DNA of 64,000 bases from positions 124,001-188,000 of the forward strand of contig VCJN01000114.1 in assembly GCA_006384855.1 (NCBI GenBank), read 5' to 3'. Positions 35,172 through 46,063 of this stretch are shown here, piece after piece (position 1 is the stretch's first letter; each line of letters starts with the position of its first letter). A program made the translations under genes and the position numbers. The notes beneath the pieces were generated by a model. That model saw only the letters and a program-made list of their open reading frames with translations, ran no database searches and was not told the origin of the DNA. The stretch is from Tetraselmis striata. Lineage: Eukaryota; Chlorophyta; Chlorodendrophyceae; Chlorodendrales; Chlorodendraceae.

Positions 35172-35811
35172 TAGTATAAATTGTCAGCCTCGGCTCCTGA
35201 AAATTCAGTCAATTGCTCTTCCCAAAAATGTTCCGACTCACCCATTCTCTCTCGTGACAGTGTCACTCAGCCATCACCACGGCGACAACGACTACCTGTC
35301 GTCCATCGCCCACGGCTCACAGCAGCAGCCCTTTGTCTTTCCAGCTTGCACCTTGCTTGCTGGCACTCGACGAAACTCGACGCGTGCGTGCCGACTCTCG
35401 CCGACTCTACTCCCCCTATAGTGATAGTGCCACTCAGACATCACTTCGACAATCTCCCTCCGACAGATTTTGGGGCCTTCTCCTTTGGTTCGACGTCTTG
35501 CCCCGTGCTCGACGCCTGCCACATGCTTCATCCTGCGTGTATCTCGACCCTCGACATCTTTCGACGGTCGACGGCGACGTGCGACGAGATTTTCTTCCCA
35601 CCCGCCCACCCCTACAGTTATACATCTTCCAGCACAAGTGCGCCATTCTTCCACAATGTCTACCAGCATCACCGGGCATGATGAACGCCCTCCTAGCCAA
35701 TTTGGCTCGGAAGAGTGCGATCAAGACGGACCCTTGCAGCGCTCCACCACTGTTAGGGTTACGCCTAGCGACTACCCTAGTACCACCACCAAACCTGCGA
35801 TGCCGATATTA
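35172..35811 (+). other. Possible 5' end of an interrupted gene or retroelement
   Basis: A TATA-like box (AGTATAAATTG) at 35172-35182 is followed by a C/T-rich leader and by an ATG in good context at 35656 (CACAATGTC). That frame runs MSTSITGHDERPPSQFGSEE for about 50 residues. It reads into the left end of the retroelement at 35856 and stops there. The leader overlaps ORFs in other frames with no recognisable domain. One reading is that the DIRS-type element inserted into an earlier element or gene. No downstream half was identified. Confidence 0.25.
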
Positions 35812-35855
35812 TGGCTAACTGTACAACTGTACATGTACTCGTACATTCATATGGT

Positions 35856-36038
35856 CATATTGAGAATTATAGAGGTTTGAATTGCACGGGGCTAAGTACG
35901 ACGGGTGTTACCCCACGTTACAATTCCGCCATACGCGGCTAGTACGCTACTGCCGTGTGCCCACGCCCATCCCTCACCCCGATATGACGCCCCGCGACGC
36001 GGCGGTGTCTCCACCTTCTGCCTTTGCGCCAACTTCCT
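35856..36038 (+). repeat. Terminal repeat A1 of the 35856-40774 element
   Basis: It starts CATATTGAGAATTATAGAGG and is repeated as A2 at 40473-40655. Confidence 0.92.
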
Positions 36039-36157
36039 GGAAACCCTAAAAAACCGGCATCGAGACTGTCGCAGTCTCGCAAGGTGACACACGATCTCAC
36101 AACGACGTTCGATGCCAGCCGCTCGCCGCGACTGCAATAACGACAGCATGCCGTACT

Positions 36158-37175
36158 ATGGACATCACACGGTTGCTTGACGACCTGTACGATTCGGAGG
36201 GTTGCGGTGGAGACAACGCCGCGAGTTCGACGACTGACACCGCTAGCCTCACTGCACTGGTGCAGCGGATGCTGCTGCGACTCGACGAGCTAGACTCCCG
36301 CACCTCTTCCATTCAACAACCACCTCCGCAGAAACCTATATATTCCCGCGACGCCAGCCGACGGCCTCGTGGGCGACGACGAGGAGGACGACCCTCCCCC
36401 CGGTTTCCCGGCAAAATCTCAAGGCCACGCGGCGTTCATCGACCCGCGCGACTGGATCGACTACCTGCCGCGGGCATACGCCGAGTCTATGCCCCCTGTA
36501 GGACTCACCAACCCCGGGCTGTGGAACGCACGCAACGACGAGTGGGACCGCTACCTCACCGACGAGAAGAAGCACGCGACGCGCGACGAGTATCGCCACA
36601 TGCTGTGCTATGGAGTCTTCACCGCCGCCGCGCACGCGGCGCTCACGGACGCTGTAGCAACGCTTCGCGCGAAAAACGCCACCGCTCGCGACACCGCGGA
36701 CGCCAACGACCTACTCGACTCCGCGATTCGCACGATCGCGACGTGCGGGCAGGCTGCTGAAGACCGGCTCACCTACCTCCGGCGTTTCAAGTGCAAGAAG
36801 GCGCTTACCGGCGAGGAGCGAGTCGCCGAGCGCCTCGTCTACTCCCGCTTCTTCGACACCACCGCCGCCGAGCGCTCAAGCAATGGCGTCGACGGCCTCC
36901 TCAACGCCCTGGACAACAAAAGACTCGAGGTCAGCCTCCACCAGGCGGCCAAGGCGCAGGCCGCCGCGCAGTTCAAGAGCAGCGGCAGCGGAGGGAGCGG
37001 AGGCGGCAGCGGCAACATCCGCATCAAGGAGCAAGAGCGCACATCAGAACACGCAGACCGCGCCACAAAGGAGAGGGCGGACAAAAACAAGGACAAAGAC
37101 AAGATCAAGGGCAAGCCTCAGCCCGGCAACCCTGCGAGGAAGACTACTACCCCGCAGACCGAGGAGCAGAACTGA
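36158..37175 (+). pseudogene. Gag-like ORF of the 35856-40774 element (one frameshift)
   Basis: It starts MDITRLLDDLYDSEG at 36158. The frame changes near 36335 and continues as IPATPADGLVGDDEEDD to the stop at 37175. The middle block, PGLWNARNDEWDRYL then DEYRHMLCYGVFTAAA, is shared in pattern with the gag-like region of the element at 56470-60025 (DEYYHAACYGAFIAG), which supports a common structural protein. The C-terminus is a Gly/Ser stretch followed by a Lys-rich, highly charged tail that could bind nucleic acid. No zinc knuckle is visible. The function is inferred from position and from the shared block. Confidence 0.65.
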
Positions 37176-37224
37176 CGGTGTGCCCCGCCGTTCCGAGTCA
37201 TGCTACCCGAGTTCAAGCTACATG

Positions 37225-39201
37225 CGACACCGCGTGCGGCGGCAATGGCGGCAATGGCAAGACATCGGGGCGAGCGATCAAGTCCTACGGTGGATCCAGG
37301 AGGGCGTCCGGATCCCCTTCAAGCACAACCGCCCCCCACCCAACTTCCACAACGGCATCAACATGCAAGACGCTACCCCAGCGCAGCTCACCTTCCTCGA
37401 GGGCGAGCTTGCCCGCTTCGTGGAGTTCGGCGCGTGGGAGCTTGGCACCTGCCGCAAGTGGGTGTCAAGACTATTTTTAGTACCCAAGCCCGGCGTCAAC
37501 CAGTGGCGCTGCATCATCGACCTCCGCGTGCTCAACTCTTACTGTGTGCGCAAGCGGCTCAAGATGGAGACCCTACTGGGAGTGCGCCACCTAACCAAGA
37601 AGGATGACTACATGTTCTCCTTCGACCTCCAAGACGGCTTCTATGCTCTAGGAATCGCGGAGGCGGACCGAGACTACTTCACCGTGGACGTCCGAGGTCA
37701 GCTCTATAGGCTCGCGGGTCTGCCAATGGGCTGGAGCCTCTCGCCCTATTACTTCGTCACGCTCACCCAAGTATTCATCACCCACCTGCGGAAACCCGAG
37801 CCCGAGCCCCCCTCATCGTCTACGCAGCCCACACGGAGCAAGCGCTACCTCCGGCGGACCAAGTGGAGGGGGGCGCGCATCCTACCTTACGTGCACGACT
37901 TCCTCCTCTTCTCCGCATCGATGGAGCAGGCGCTCCACCTCCGCCAACGGCTCGCCAGCCTCCTCGACGCCTTGGGGCTGCAGCGGAACCCCACAAAGGG
38001 CTTTTGGGAGCCCGCCAGTTCGGCAGGCACCTGGGGGTGGACATCGACTCAGCGTCCGGCATGTTCTACGCATCGGCAGACAAGCTGAACCGGCTCTCCC
38101 GGCAGGCCACCCAGCTCATCGGCCGCGCCACGCGGAACGCCAGGTGGCTCCCAAAGCGCGAGCTGCAGTCACTGGCAGGGCAGGCGCAGTACCTCTTTCT
38201 GGCGATCCCGGCCGCGAGATTCTTCCTGCGGGAGCTCCACTCCGTGGTCGGCGACCGGTGGGGCGGGCGCTTCCGGATGACGCCACATCTCCGCCGCGAC
38301 CTACAGTGGTGGACATCGGTGCCCAGTCAGTCCAACAGCAAGCTCATCCACCGCCCGGTGGAGACGATTTATCCGCACACCGACAGCTCAGGCTACGGGT
38401 GGGCCGGGGTGTTGAACGGCAGGCTGGAGGCGCGGGGATTCTGGAGCTCGGCGGACGGGCGCCAGCACATCACCTGGAAGGAGCTCAAAGCGGTCCGACT
38501 TGCCGTGGAAAGCTTCCTCCCCCACCTCGCCGGGCGCAACGTCCTCATGCACGAGGACAACCAGGCGGTATGTCACGTTCTGTCGGGCCTACCGACCCTC
38601 ACGCTCTCCCGAGATGATGGCCGAGCTGCGACGACTCTGGTGCTTGCTGGACTCGCACGGCATTTACCTGCGCGCGCGGTACATTCGCTCGGCAGCGAAT
38701 ATCTGGGCGGACCGTCTAAGCCGGCACCTCGACAGCGACGATTGGCAACTCGACCCCCTCATGTTCGCGGAACTGGAGAGCCGGTTCTGCCCTCATTCCA
38801 TCGACCGCTTCGCGTCCGCCCTCATTACCCTGCTCCCCCGCTACAATGCGGCGTGGTTGGACCCTACCTGCGAGGCGGTGGACTCGTTGCACCTGCCGGA
38901 TGCGGACTGGCGCCGCGAAAACAACTGGTGCAACGCACCCTGGCCCCTGCTACCCGACCTCGTGCAGAAGCTGCAGCAGAGTGGCGCAGCGGCGACCGTC
39001 GTCGCCCCGCGATGGGAGGGCACGGCGTGGCACCAGGCACTCACCGATATGACAGTGGAGGAGCTCACGGTGGCGCCGCGCGCCGGTTTTTTCCGGCCAG
39101 GACGGCGGGACAGGCGAGGTATGATCGGCAGGCCTCACTGGCCCGTGACTGTATTCCGCGTTCCCTTCCGGCATGGGTATACCTGCGCCGAGGGGCCGTA
39201 A
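37225..39201 (+). pseudogene. Reverse transcriptase / RNase H of the 35856-40774 element, inactivated
   Basis: The RT runs from WQDIGASDQVLRWIQEG (about 37250) with the conserved blocks RCIIDLRVLNSYC, FSFDLQDGFYALGI and LPMGWSLSPYYF. The catalytic YxDD box reads YVHD (37888-37899, CAC in place of an Asp codon), so polymerase activity is not expected. A frameshift near 38010 leads into RNase H: PHTDSSGYGWAG, ITWKELKAVRLAVE, HEDNQAVCHVL. A second frameshift near 38615 precedes ARYIRSAANIWADRLSR and the DSDDWQLDP...CPHSIDRFA block. The reading ends at 39201. Three frames are needed for the whole protein, so it is a dead copy despite young terminal repeats. Confidence 0.88.
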
Positions 39202-39246
39202 GTGCTACGCTATCCATTTTTCTGGGCAACAGCCACCAACTACCGG

Positions 39247-40437
39247 TTGTACGTGCGGCACCAGTACGAACTGCAGCGGTGAAGTACCGCGTCGAGGTCG
39301 CGAGCTGTACAACACCGTGGGCTGATTCGATGCGCTCGTACATGACACGGGTTCTAGGGTCCGACACCCTTGGCGTCCAAACCCTGGAGCTCCTATCAGC
39401 TGCGTGGGCGCCGACCACTGCGGCGTCTTACGCGAGATGCATGAAGCAACATTTCCGTTTCTGCGAAGAGGAGAAGCGACCGGCCCTAGCTGCCGACCCC
39501 GGGACTATGCATGGCACGGTACGTCACGTGGTTGGGCAACCTGGGGACGATCAAAGCCTCCAGCTTGCAGCCTGACCTGTCGGCCGTCAACAACTTCTTC
39601 AAGGACCACGGCCGGGAGCCGATGGCTCTGGGCGATCTGGTGAGCAGGGTCCGCAAGGGCCTTGCGGCGTCGCAGGTGACGCTAAACCCCGAGCTGATGC
39701 GGGCCCCATTGCCCGCGCGTGTGGTGATGAAAGCCCTGCCCCTGGCATAAGCCCTACGGCTGGAGCTGGGACCTACCTGGGGCACGGACCCAAGTACCGT
39801 GCTGCGCGTGGAGCTGTTCCGCGCCAGCCTGGCAGTCGTCGTACTTTGTCTGTTTTTCTGCCGCGGAGGAGCGGGGGTGGAGTGTCGTACGGGCGACCTC
39901 ACGGTCGGCCCGGACGGTGGGATCCTCCTATACCATCGTGACCGGAAAGGCCAGCGTGGCGCAGATGCAAGCAAGAAGTTGTTGTGTCAGCTGCCAGCGT
40001 CAGCGCATGCCGACATCGCGGCGCTGCTGCACTACTTTTATGCCGCCCGTCAGGTGTTCGCCGGCGGCTGCGTGCTAGCGGCGCGATGGGCCATCAGCCA
40101 GCGCGAGGGGCATGCCAAATGGACGGCGGACACCCTCACCAGCTAGCTGCAACTGGTGCTGACAGCAGTGCATGAGCCCCCCCCCCCCCCCCCCCCCCCC
40201 GCGGGGTTCGCGTGGACGTCCCACTCCCTCCGCAAGGGGGCCACAACAACCGCGTACGTGATCGGCCTGACGATGCAGAAGATCAAGTACTTTGGCGGCT
40301 GGGCGATGGAGTCCAGCGTGGTGCTCGACTACATCGACCCAACAGTGCTGCCGTGTCCGGCAGCATGGCACCTCTTTGGCTGGATGACCCCTTGGAACGG
40401 TCAACCAGCCAGGCTGCCACGCCAAATGGCGACATGA
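39247..40437 (+). pseudogene. Tyrosine recombinase of the 35856-40774 element, interrupted
   Basis: The N-terminal part, ADSMRSYMTRVLG and TTAASYARCMKQHFRFCEE, shifts frame near 39515 to YVTWLGNLGTIKA and LQPDLSAVNNFFKDHG. A TAA at 39748 and a TAG at 40144 break the frame. The first catalytic Arg lies in LFFCRGGAGVECR. The His-x-x-Arg motif is TSHSLRKGA and the nucleophile is in VVLDYIDPTV, so R, H, R and Y are all present. A 24-base C-run (40177-40200) sits directly before the His-x-x-Arg block. It would catalyse integration of a circular copy. Here it is not translatable without suppression of both stops. Confidence 0.88.
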
Positions 40438-40774
40438 TGGCAAAACTGTGAGCCCCCTGCTTTGCTAATGGACATATTGAGAATTATAGAGGTTTGAATT
40501 GCACGGGGCTAAGTACGACGGGTGTTACCCGACGTTACAATTCCGCCATACGCGGCTAGTACGCTACTGCCGTGTGCCCACGTCCATCCCTCACCCCGAT
40601 ATGACGCCCCGCGACGCGGCGGTGTCTCCACCTTCTGCCTTTGCGCCAGCTTCCAGCTAGCGCAACCCACCCTTCCCAACACTTCATGCGTGCTTTGGGG
40701 CCCGAGTCCCTGTGCCAAACGTTGTAAGAGATCTGACACCTTTTGGCAAAACTGCGAGCCCCCTGCTTTGCTAA
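40438..40774 (+). repeat. B1 - A2 - B2 repeat block of the 35856-40774 element
   Basis: B1 (40438-40468) adjoins A2 (40473-40655). B2 (40744-40774) follows after 88 bases and ends the element. The B core is AGCCCCCTGCTTTGCTAA. Confidence 0.88.
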
Positions 40775-41136
40775 CTGCTGTACTGATATTTCAGCATGCG
40801 TGTAATTACTGGTACGGCCACAACCAGACGCCAGCAGTATTCCTTTTAACATACAGTACGCGCTACAACTCTTGAATCATGCCACCGGGCGGGCATATTG
40901 TAAGAGATCACATGCTGCAACCAACTCAATTCGCCAAAAGCTACGAGTAGAGCCATGTTTCACCAAGTACTGCCACGAGTACTTACAATGGTTTCGGCTT
41001 CCGCCTGTTACGATCCATCCCCACCTGCTGACCCACAGCGACCTGCTCTCGCACGCACGACGATACATTCGCGGTTTCGCTGGTCCTGCCGATTCTTGGT
41101 AGCGATTCTGAACCCTTTGACCTTTATCCGAGTCGC

Positions 41137-41546
41137 GTGTCGTCATGGCATCGCTCCGGAGCGCCCGTCAAGCCGGTTACCCTCCCGGTGGTCCACCCGC
41201 CGAGCAGTCTATGCGTCAAATTGTCCAATAGAAGATGTTGGAAGCCCGTGTTGTGGCGCCAACCCAGAACGTCTCTCACAAGCTCGCCGACGTTCACGAC
41301 TTCCCGGCAGTCAAGGCCATTCTAGAGAATGACGACAAGGAAATTTCCGGCCGAAACAAGCTGTGGGTTCCTGAGATGGAAGCATACGCGGGGCAGGCTT
41401 TTGACGTCGTCCATCGGGTCCTCCAATTAGTCCACCCGGGGCTAGAGGTGGAGCTAGTTATGATCGAGGAGCAGATGCTGGAGAGCCGTCCCCTCGCAAG
41501 CTTGCAGCATGAGCACTCGCCGTGCCTCCTCGTGTGGCAGATGTAG
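41137..41546 (+). other. Unassigned ORF, possibly a retroelement gag remnant
   Basis: One frame reads MASLRSARQAGYPPGG, a stop near 41232, then KMLEARVVAPTQNVSHKLAD and PEMEAYAGQAFDVVHRVLQL to a stop at 41546. It is helical and charged, without a recognised domain. The proline-rich start and the preceding leader resemble a retroelement structural ORF, but nothing decisive is visible. Confidence 0.25.
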
Positions 41547-41549
41547 CTT

Positions 41550-43270
41550 AACCGACCCGGTAGTCGTCATGCGTCGGGTCTGTCTGCTGGTCCCCGGTTT
41601 TTCTAGTCGCCGACGTGGGCAGCGGCTTGGAGCAGACGCGGAGCTTGCCGACGGCCGGGGCATAGCTCTAGCATCGGGTAATCCCCGCCACCAACCGCCG
41701 CTCCGCTCGGCGCGGATGGCAGCGTTGATCGGATGGCCGGCTTTCACCGCGTCGTTCAGGATCAGCGACAACACAGTGGGAGACTAGGGTAAGCTCGGGG
41801 TACCCGCTCGGCTCCCTCGTCAGCGTCAGTTGCGACGGGCGAGCCAGTGGGCGTGGGAGCGGAGCTGCCGCGCCCGAAATTGAAATCGAAATCGAATTAC
41901 AACGGTTACATGCTGACTTGTTGCTCTCCACTGCTGCCCAAGCCGAGTTGTTTTTAAGACGTGCTTTATCCAACCGCCGAGCGAACCCTAGGTATTTTAC
42001 GGATGCAGCTTCCGGCCTTCCTCTTGTCCGCCCGCGCCCCTCCTTCCAACCGCTCGGTGTTGTACCCCATCGCCGCAGCGGGGGTGCTGTCATGCACGGT
42101 GTCTTGCGGAAGCGTGGTTGTTAATGGTGGGTGTGTAAGGCAGGGTTGCATGTGAGAGATAATGGGTTTGGTTACGGTGGGTTTGAGGGACTGTCGGGAT
42201 ATGCGGAGGAGTGTATGCAGATCCGATGGAGTGTCTTTGGAGTTTTCTACAGAGGTGGAGGACCGTGAGGCGTTGGACGGTTTTTATTGTGAGTGTGTGC
42301 ATGGTGCCGTTGCGGCTAAGTGTGACGGGGATGATTTCAATCAGGCACGTCCTGCCTCGCTTACGGAGGGTGTCCTGGTATTTTTTGTAGATGATAGTGC
42401 GTATGGTGGCATGAATGAGATTAGTGCAGTAATTGAATTTGAATATCTGTAATTTTGGACTGCTCTAGGATCGCGGCATAGAGTTATAGTTTCGGTGGGC
42501 GGGTCCCAGTCGAATCCGATGATGCGCACTACGTCCGGCTTGCAGTGTTTTGGGCGGAGGTGGGGACGGCGGGATTGGTGTAATCAGCGGACTGAGTTCC
42601 GGCATTGCGGGTGGTAGTTGCCATTCGCGGGGCGGTCAGGGAAGGCGGGGGCATGTTGTTGCGGCTTTGGCTGCTTCCGAGCCTACCGGCCTTTGAGTGG
42701 TGTCGAGGTGGAAGTGCGGGGAATGGTCGGGGTACATGACCCGGAGGGTAGCCGTCATCGTGGTTGAGGCATCTATGGCGTTGATATTCTTGAGGTAGGG
42801 GGCGGAGGCCACTAAGTACTACATTCCCACCGGCCACTTAGTGCGGAGGTTCGCGTCCGGAGCGAGCTTGTCGGCGTGTTGGGCTGGGGACCGGAGCTGC
42901 GCCCAGAAAGTTCGGGCAAGAAAAGTGGTCGAAGGGGTTGTATTTCGCGGGCTCTTGCCACGTTGGACCATGACATGACCGGCGCGGCCGGGCCCGAGGC
43001 GTTCTGCATATCATGGTCCATGGCTGCTGTGGCGACGATGGTGGGGGTCGGCGGGTTGCGGCGGCACGATGCCAGCGGTTGAGGCGGGGTTGGGTGGGTG
43101 GGCCATGCTGGCGGCGGGTACTCCGTAGAGACCTCTTTCCGCCAACCTTATCCACCCGGTTCCAACACGGTTATAACGTATTACTCTCTTAAAACCGTAT
43201 GAAGTAATTTGACAGTTGAATCAGCGATGCGTCGATTTTTCAGAAAATTTTAAAAGAACGGGTTCTATAT
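41550..43270. other. Stretch without a recognised gene
   Basis: ORFs up to about 105 residues occur on both strands (42162-42452 plus, 42838-43155 minus). None shows a domain, clean splice structure or repeat partner. Confidence 0.4.
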
Positions 43271-43289
43271 CACTGGCCTACAATTCCAT

Positions 43290-43490
43290 GAACTGCATTG
43301 CCAGCGCTTTGAAGTACCAGCAGCGAGCGTTTGCATTGCCAGCGCTTTGAAGTACCAGAGTTTTTTTCCCATCACCAGCAGCGAGTAGTGAGTACCAGTA
43401 CCAGTACCTCCCAACCGTGAGATCGTAATCGGACGGCTGTGTAATTAAGGACCGTGGGCGGGCGGGTGGGTGGGTGGGTGGGTGGATTAT
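43290..43490. repeat. Local duplication and (GGGT)n run
   Basis: TGCATTGCCAGCGCTTTGAA is duplicated in tandem at 43293 and 43331. A GTAC-rich patch follows, then a run of GGGC/GGGT units at 43454-43486 that satisfies the G-quadruplex pattern on the plus strand. Confidence 0.8.
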
Positions 43491-43499
43491 AGTACTTAG

Positions 43500-46063
43500 T
43501 TGTACATGCCAGTAGGTAGTAAGCGCTTTAGTCATGCACCTATAGGCCCGATCCGCTGCACTATGCGGGTACCCGTACGGCAATAAAGCTCACCGCCGAA
43601 AAATCGACGCTTCGCTGGATAAAAAAAGCGGCAGAGAAGAACGAAGTGAAGTAATAAACTTCAACCGATGAGGTGCTTATGCGGGGCAACGACAACTCCC
43701 ATCAGCTGTAGACCAACAATCTAGATTGAAACTTACCATCGCCACAAACACAATGTACATCATGCATTTTTGGCTTGATTTGTGACATTCTTATGCTGGT
43801 AGTAAGGTATGGTCTTACTACATGGTATGGCATAATATGACTGACAAATGTTAGGATGCAGTCGTCATGTAGCTGCAATGTTCATGTAAACACGTGATAG
43901 TGGTGATATTGGTTTTCAGACGACTACATGCTACGGGCAATGCCGCTGAACGGGGGCAGCCGATCCTTTGCGGGTCCGTGGCAGTCGGGCCGTACGTAGT
44001 TGGCCTCGTTCGCTTAGGAATAAATTGATTAGAACATTACTTTATCTAATCAGTAATTGCTACTTTATTTGAAGATGCTATCAGTGGCATCGCATCATTC
44101 AGAGTTTTCAGACAACATAGTCGAGAATGGCGCATTGTTCTTTAAGCCATGCACAATAGCACTCCATGCAGCCTCGGTGATGAAGGCGCCAATGTTCTTC
44201 CGCTCATGCAGAATGGCACGCATGCAGCCTTACTGAGAGGCCCAACGCTACCCAGGCATGCATTTGGCGTCGCCATGTATGACGACAAAAACACCCGCCA
44301 GCTGTCCTTATTGTACTTATTGCCAACGTTGAGGGCAAGCTGGCGCGCACCGCCCTCTCTGTCCTCGTCCCACTTAAGGTTGCTAAAGAAGTTAACCTGA
44401 GGCTAAAAGGGCGGGGAGAAATAAGCCTTGCTTAAACGCAGCATCATTTGATATATCGTAGTAATGTATTGGTAGTAACGTGATCCCGTGTTTCTATGGC
44501 CGTGCGTCGTGCACACCGGTTTGGGTAGCACGTAATACCGGCTGGCGTCCTTGCACGGTCGCGCGTATCAACCCCGGCCCGGCGTATGAAAAATTGAATA
44601 ACGTGTACTAGGGTTGATGCACGATTAGCACCGCTGTACTGCAACTCAATCATGTGGACTACAGAGTCCCCACCCTTTTATTAGTGGATCCTATCTGGGC
44701 TGGCCAGGAGCGGGCCCTTCCCTGATGCTGCTACATAAAGGCAATATGTTAGCAAGAGAATGGAGGGCTCGATTCAGCTGTATAGGTCATTAAGCCTATT
44801 AAAATTTTATACAGCAAAATAGGAATGCATATACCCTTCTGCGAATTCGGTTCAACATGCCAGAAATCTGCGTCACCGCGTGTGGCAGATGTTCTGGAGC
44901 TCAAACACACGTTGTTACCATTGCATTGAAGATGTGCTGCGCGGTGGCTAAATAACGCCAGCCGCGCTGGCCAGCAGGCATGGCAAGGTACTATGGCAAT
45001 GGCGGGAGGTTGGCAACTCATCCCCTGCTTGCTTATAGACGACCACCACGCAAATTTGTTCGAATAGCTACATGCACCTCAATTACTACATGCACCTCAA
45101 TTTGTCAAGATACTACAATATATCTTCTGTCATCTTTTACGTGGGATGTGTAAATCGTACTTGTAGCGTATAAAGACATCCCAATCGTCAGACCAATACC
45201 TACTAGCTTTGAAAGATGATGCCGCCAAACACGGCCGCATGTAATTGTATAATGTGACGCCCCTCTCCACAGCCATGCCGAGCAACAAAAGCAACGTGGA
45301 GCTATAATCGTAGCGACAATCCGCCATTGTAAGCGTAGACGCTGCTGCTCTGCGCACTTGCCAATATTGTTGCGAAGCTGGGGAGGGGACTGGCAATTCG
45401 GCAGCAGCCCTGCTCGCTTGTGGTGTATGTGGCACTGACAGTTATCCTACCTCGAATTGTAACTGACATATTTGCGGGAATTAATGGCACACCGTGCTGT
45501 GAGGTAAGGACATTACAGAAATTGCAAATGCTGCGGCATTCGGGGTGGAGTTCATAGCAGGGGATCTCAAGGCTGACGGTGGGAAAGGGGAATGGGGAAG
45601 GGGGGGCAGCATGCCTGGACACACCCACCCCTGTTGTGCTCCGCGATCGCGCTTTTGCCAGGCCTTGTGCCAGTCCCTTGCTTCCCTGCACGGGACTCAA
45701 CACCTGGACACGTGATGGGCGAAACGCATCATGCTACAATATCCGCTTCTGCTCTCAATGCATGACTGCCGCAGCCAATGAGCTCAGCATCGCACGTTAT
45801 TTACACAGCTTACGGCTGAATGAACAAGCGGTGCCATGCTGGCTAGTTTCGCGATTGCGTGCAGTGTGATATTTTGGAAGACAGCTGGCATGTTTAGCCT
45901 CAAAGACTAAGCAGGTACAAAGTTGTAAGCAGTTTCGAATTTCAAATTTGCGTGAAGTCCTGTTGCATACACAGCTCACCATCCGGGACCCGCCGCCCTG
46001 CCGGTGTTCATAGGCTAACGCATCATGGCGGGTGCCTCGCTTTCTTCTGCAGCCCCCCTGTGC
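43500..46063. other. Long intergenic stretch without a recognised gene
   Basis: Only short ORFs are present. A short inverted repeat (GCGTCGATTTTTC at 43234 and its complement at 43598) frames about 370 bases. TTACA (TGTAA on minus) at 45806-45810 is a candidate poly(A) signal for the coiled-coil gene that ends at 46064. Confidence 0.4.

Larger units (their letters stand above)
35856..40774 (+). mobile_element. PAT/Kangaroo-like DIRS retrotransposon, near-complete, with split direct repeats
   Basis: The order is A1 35856-36038, gag-like ORF, RT/RNase H, tyrosine recombinase, B1 40438-40468, A2 40473-40655, B2 40744-40774. A1 and A2 are 183 bases each, without indels and with only about four mismatches. 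B1 and B2 (31 bases, TGGCAAAACTG start) differ at one position. This arrangement is that of PAT and Volvox Kangaroo elements, which integrate through a circular intermediate by a tyrosine recombinase. Low repeat divergence indicates a young insertion, yet the ORFs carry frameshifts, two stop codons and an RT active-site change. No methyltransferase domain is present. Confidence 0.9.

Noticed and set aside
35181..35818. Two overlapping ORFs of 161-166 residues upstream of the retroelement
   Set aside because: Several frames are open at once and the sequence is C/T-rich, more like a leader than a protein. Kept only as an unassigned region.
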